Of a stretch of DNA of 64,000 nt, positions 62,064 to 64,000 are shown piece by piece; position 1 is the first letter of the stretch, and each line of letters opens with the position of its first letter. The notes under the pieces are model-generated. The model made no database searches and was not told where the DNA came from. It saw only the letters and a list, made by a program, of their open reading frames with translations. A program made the translations under genes and the position numbers. This DNA comes from Henriciella sp. AS95 (lineage in GTDB: Bacteria > Pseudomonadota > Alphaproteobacteria > Caulobacterales > Hyphomonadaceae), in NCBI RefSeq assembly GCF_038900055.1, contig NZ_JBBMQM010000001.1, positions 2,108,001-2,172,000 on the forward strand, written 5' to 3'.

Positions 62064-63350
62064 TTGAAAACACTTAAGCTCGGTATTGCCGGCCTGGGCC
62101 ATGTAGGGTGCGGGCTAATCGATCTCGTTCAGCGTCAGGACCGCCTGAGGCTGCCTGGCAAGGTGGAGATTGCGGGCGTGACTGCGCGCAATCGGTCACG
62201 CAATCGTCCCGTGTCGACGGATGACTATGAGTGGTTCGACGACGCAGCCAAGCTCGCGGCCGATGACAGCATCAATGTCTTTGTCGAATTGATTGGCGGT
62301 TCTGACGGACCGGCCAAGGTGGCGGTGGAAACAGCGCTGAAATCAGGCAAGGCTGTGATCACGGCGAACAAGGCTCTGATTGCCATGCATGGTCAGGAGC
62401 TGGCTGAGCTTGCTCGTGAGAATGGTGTCGACCTGCTGTTCGAAGCGGCGGTTGCTGGCGGTGTTCCGGTCGTGCGGGTGCTGCGTGACTCGCTCGCTGG
62501 CGTCGATGTGCGCCGCGTCACCGGCATCCTGAATGGGACCTGTAACTTCCTCTCCAGTGAAATGCTGGCCACCCGCCGTCCTTATGAAGTCGTCCTCGCA
62601 GAGGCGCAGCGCCTCGGATATGCAGAATCTGACCCGACGCTTGATGTGTCCGGCATGGACGCGGCTCACAAGGCAGCCATTCTTGCCGCGATCGCGTTCT
62701 CTGCCGATCTCGATTTCTCGAAAGTGTCGGTGCGCGGCATTGATGAAGTTGAGTTGCTGGACCTTGATCTGGCGGACCGGCTCGGCCTTCGCATCAAACT
62801 GATTGCCGAAGGTAAAATTACTGATAGCGGCGTTGTTTGCCGTGTGGAGCCTTTGGCTCTGCCAACCGGGCATCCGCTTGCGCGCGTTAATGGCAGCCTG
62901 AATACGGTTCGTGTCGAAGGAGAGCCGCTTGGCGCGGTGACGCTGACTGGGCCTGGCGCCGGACCTGGTCCGACCGCTAGCGCGGTCATGGGCGATGTCG
63001 CCAAGCTTTTCAATCCGATTGCACGTCCTGCGTTCGGCCGGGCCGAACACCATGATGTGCGGTCTTTTGTGTTTGCCGAGAGCGACGAGAAGTCGGCATT
63101 CTTCTTGCGAGTCCGTCTGGCTGACAGGGCAGGGGCGCTGGCAGAATTGACCGAAGCGCTTGCCGAAAGCGGCGTGTCTGTCGACAAGCTGTTGCAAGAT
63201 TCAGCAGACGAGAATGGCGCTGCGCCGGTCGCAATTGTGACCCATGTCTGTGCGCGTAGTGAAATCAATGATGCGAGAGACCGCTTACGGGCTCTGGAAT
63301 CAAATATGGGTCAGCCTCAGATCATCGCGATCGAGGCATCAACGGAATAG
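62064..63350 (+). CDS. hom: Homoserine dehydrogenase
   Basis: 428 residues from TTG 62064, which has GGAGG nine bases upstream; the frame extends upstream into alaC and gives a much longer, unsupported protein. An N-terminal NAD fold (LGIAGLGHVGCG), the catalytic domain GILNGTCNF, then a C-terminal ACT domain (AFFLRVRLADRAGALAELTEAL) for threonine feedback. Supplies homoserine to thrC at 14.7 kb. Confidence 0.93.
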   Translation: MKTLKLGIAGLGHVGCGLIDLVQRQDRLRLPGKVEIAGVTARNRSRNRPVSTDDYEWFDDAAKLAADDSINVFVELIGGSDGPAKVAVETALKSGKAVITANKALIAMHGQELAELARENGVDLLFEAAVAGGVPVVRVLRDSLAGVDVRRVTGILNGTCNFLSSEMLATRRPYEVVLAEAQRLGYAESDPTLDVSGMDAAHKAAILAAIAFSADLDFSKVSVRGIDEVELLDLDLADRLGLRIKLIAEGKITDSGVVCRVEPLALPTGHPLARVNGSLNTVRVEGEPLGAVTLTGPGAGPGPTASAVMGDVAKLFNPIARPAFGRAEHHDVRSFVFAESDEKSAFFLRVRLADRAGALAELTEALAESGVSVDKLLQDSADENGAAPVAIVTHVCARSEINDARDRLRALESNMGQPQIIAIEASTE

Positions 63351-63385
63351 GAGGACCGGTGGCATCCGCCGCCGGAGAAAAATAG

Positions 63386-64000
63386 ATGTCTGATAGTGTT
63401 CTGGTACCGCATCTTTCCGATGCAATGGTTCGTGTCACCGAAGTTGCTGCAATTGCGGCTTATAAAATGGTTGGGCGGGGCGACGAAAAGGCCGCGGACC
63501 AGGCGGCGGTAGATGCCATGCGCCGCGCTTTCAACTCGGTGGACTTTCAGGGCCGGATCGTGATTGGTGAGGGCGAACGCGACGAAGCGCCAATGCTCTA
63601 TATCGGCGAGGAAGTCGGCACGGGCAACGGACCGGCAATCGACATCGCGCTCGACCCGCTTGAAGGGACCACACTGACGGCGAAAGCCATGGCCAATGCG
63701 CTTGCTGTCCTGGCCATCGCGCCGCGGGGCGGGCTGCTTCATGCGCCGGACACCTATATGGACAAGATCGCCATTGGACCGGGATACCCGGACGGCGTCG
63801 TCGATCTCGATGAAACCCCGGCTGCCAACATCACGGCGATGGCCAAAGTCGCCGGCAAGCCCGTTGAAGACATGACCGCATGTGTTCTCGACCGTCCACG
63901 CCACGCAGAGATCATTGAGAGCCTGCGCAGCGTTGGTGCACGAATCTGCCTGATTTCGGATGGTGACGTTGCCGGCGTGATCAATACAACCAATTCTGAC
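63386..64000 (+). CDS. glpX: Fructose-1,6-bisphosphatase class II, N-terminal part
   Basis: 205 residues to the window edge, starting MSDSVLVPHLSDAMVRVTEVAA, with GRGDEKAADQAAVDAMR and the metal-binding IGEGERDEAPMLYIGE and DPLEGTTLTAKAMANAL. The gene continues past 64000. Gluconeogenic phosphatase. GGAGA lies upstream. Confidence 0.95.
   Translation, partial: MSDSVLVPHLSDAMVRVTEVAAIAAYKMVGRGDEKAADQAAVDAMRRAFNSVDFQGRIVIGEGERDEAPMLYIGEEVGTGNGPAIDIALDPLEGTTLTAKAMANALAVLAIAPRGGLLHAPDTYMDKIAIGPGYPDGVVDLDETPAANITAMAKVAGKPVEDMTACVLDRPRHAEIIESLRSVGARICLISDGDVAGVINTTNSD

Overview
The window is a gene-dense (roughly 97 percent coding) stretch of chromosome from an alphaproteobacterium. The best guess is a Caulobacterales/Hyphomonadaceae-like marine, aerobic, heterotrophic bacterium. 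This rests on the tldD-next-to-cox layout, the rpiA-gor and alaC-hom-glpX orders, the small DUF983, DUF2842 and PA2169-type proteins, type II DAHP synthase, class I PHA synthase, and intergenic regions with few strong sigma70 promoters. The genus assignment is inference. I see no rRNA, insertion sequence, integrase, prophage or CRISPR array. There is one tRNA (Val, anticodon CAC).

Layout. 1-8.0 kb: a partial aldehyde dehydrogenase, then rsmE-gshA, an oligopeptide/proton symporter with a large extra domain, a secreted rhodanese, a TonB-like protein, tldD and a TPR protein. 8.1-14.7 kb: a complete aa3-type cytochrome c oxidase operon (ctaC-ctaD-ctaB-coxF-like-ctaG-ctaE-DUF983-surf1) running into thrC. 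The heme A synthase ctaA lies apart at 54 kb. 16-28 kb: an EAL phosphodiesterase, yqgE, a Prx5-type peroxiredoxin, the qmcA-nfeD membrane pair, xseA, purD, a PA2169-type four-helix protein, an APH-like kinase with a hotdog-like partner, a secreted ClpP-fold protein, a BON-OmpA lipoprotein and rluB. 28.7-33.4 kb: a minus-strand envelope operon (DUF374 acyltransferase-waaA-lpxK-late acyltransferase) behind tRNA-Val. 33.4-43 kb: the only large non-coding region, with a doubled palindromic operator, then gph, glmU-rpiA-gor, a TIR-ParA fusion gene, aroG, a MATE pump and HU. 43-57 kb: an unrecognised conserved protein, a CurA-like reductase, a GnnA-GnnB-like dehydrogenase/aminotransferase pair, nadE-gltX, LOG, an Atm1-type ABC exporter, a Psd-like protein lacking its key serine, ctaA, and rplM-rpsI. 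57-64 kb: argC, a PHA synthase with a histone-like tail, a small lipoprotein, alaC-hom and the start of glpX.

Themes. Envelope genes recur: UDP-GlcNAc synthesis (glmU), Kdo transfer, lipid A 4'-kinase, two acyltransferases and a probable UDP-2,3-diaminosugar pair, consistent with a 2,3-diaminoglucose-containing lipid A. Respiration is the second theme (cox operon, surf1, ctaA). Most of the window is housekeeping.

The features most worth a second look are the TIR-ParA fusion, with the presumed catalytic Glu apparently replaced by Gln; the Psd-like protein with Gly where the pyruvoyl-forming Ser should be; the PHA synthase with a lysine/alanine-rich tail of about 119 residues; the 168-residue periplasmic insertion in the POT transporter; the six-copy 11-bp tandem repeat filling the nfeD/xseA gap; and the recurrent convergent gene pairs that share one four-base CTAR stop overlap.
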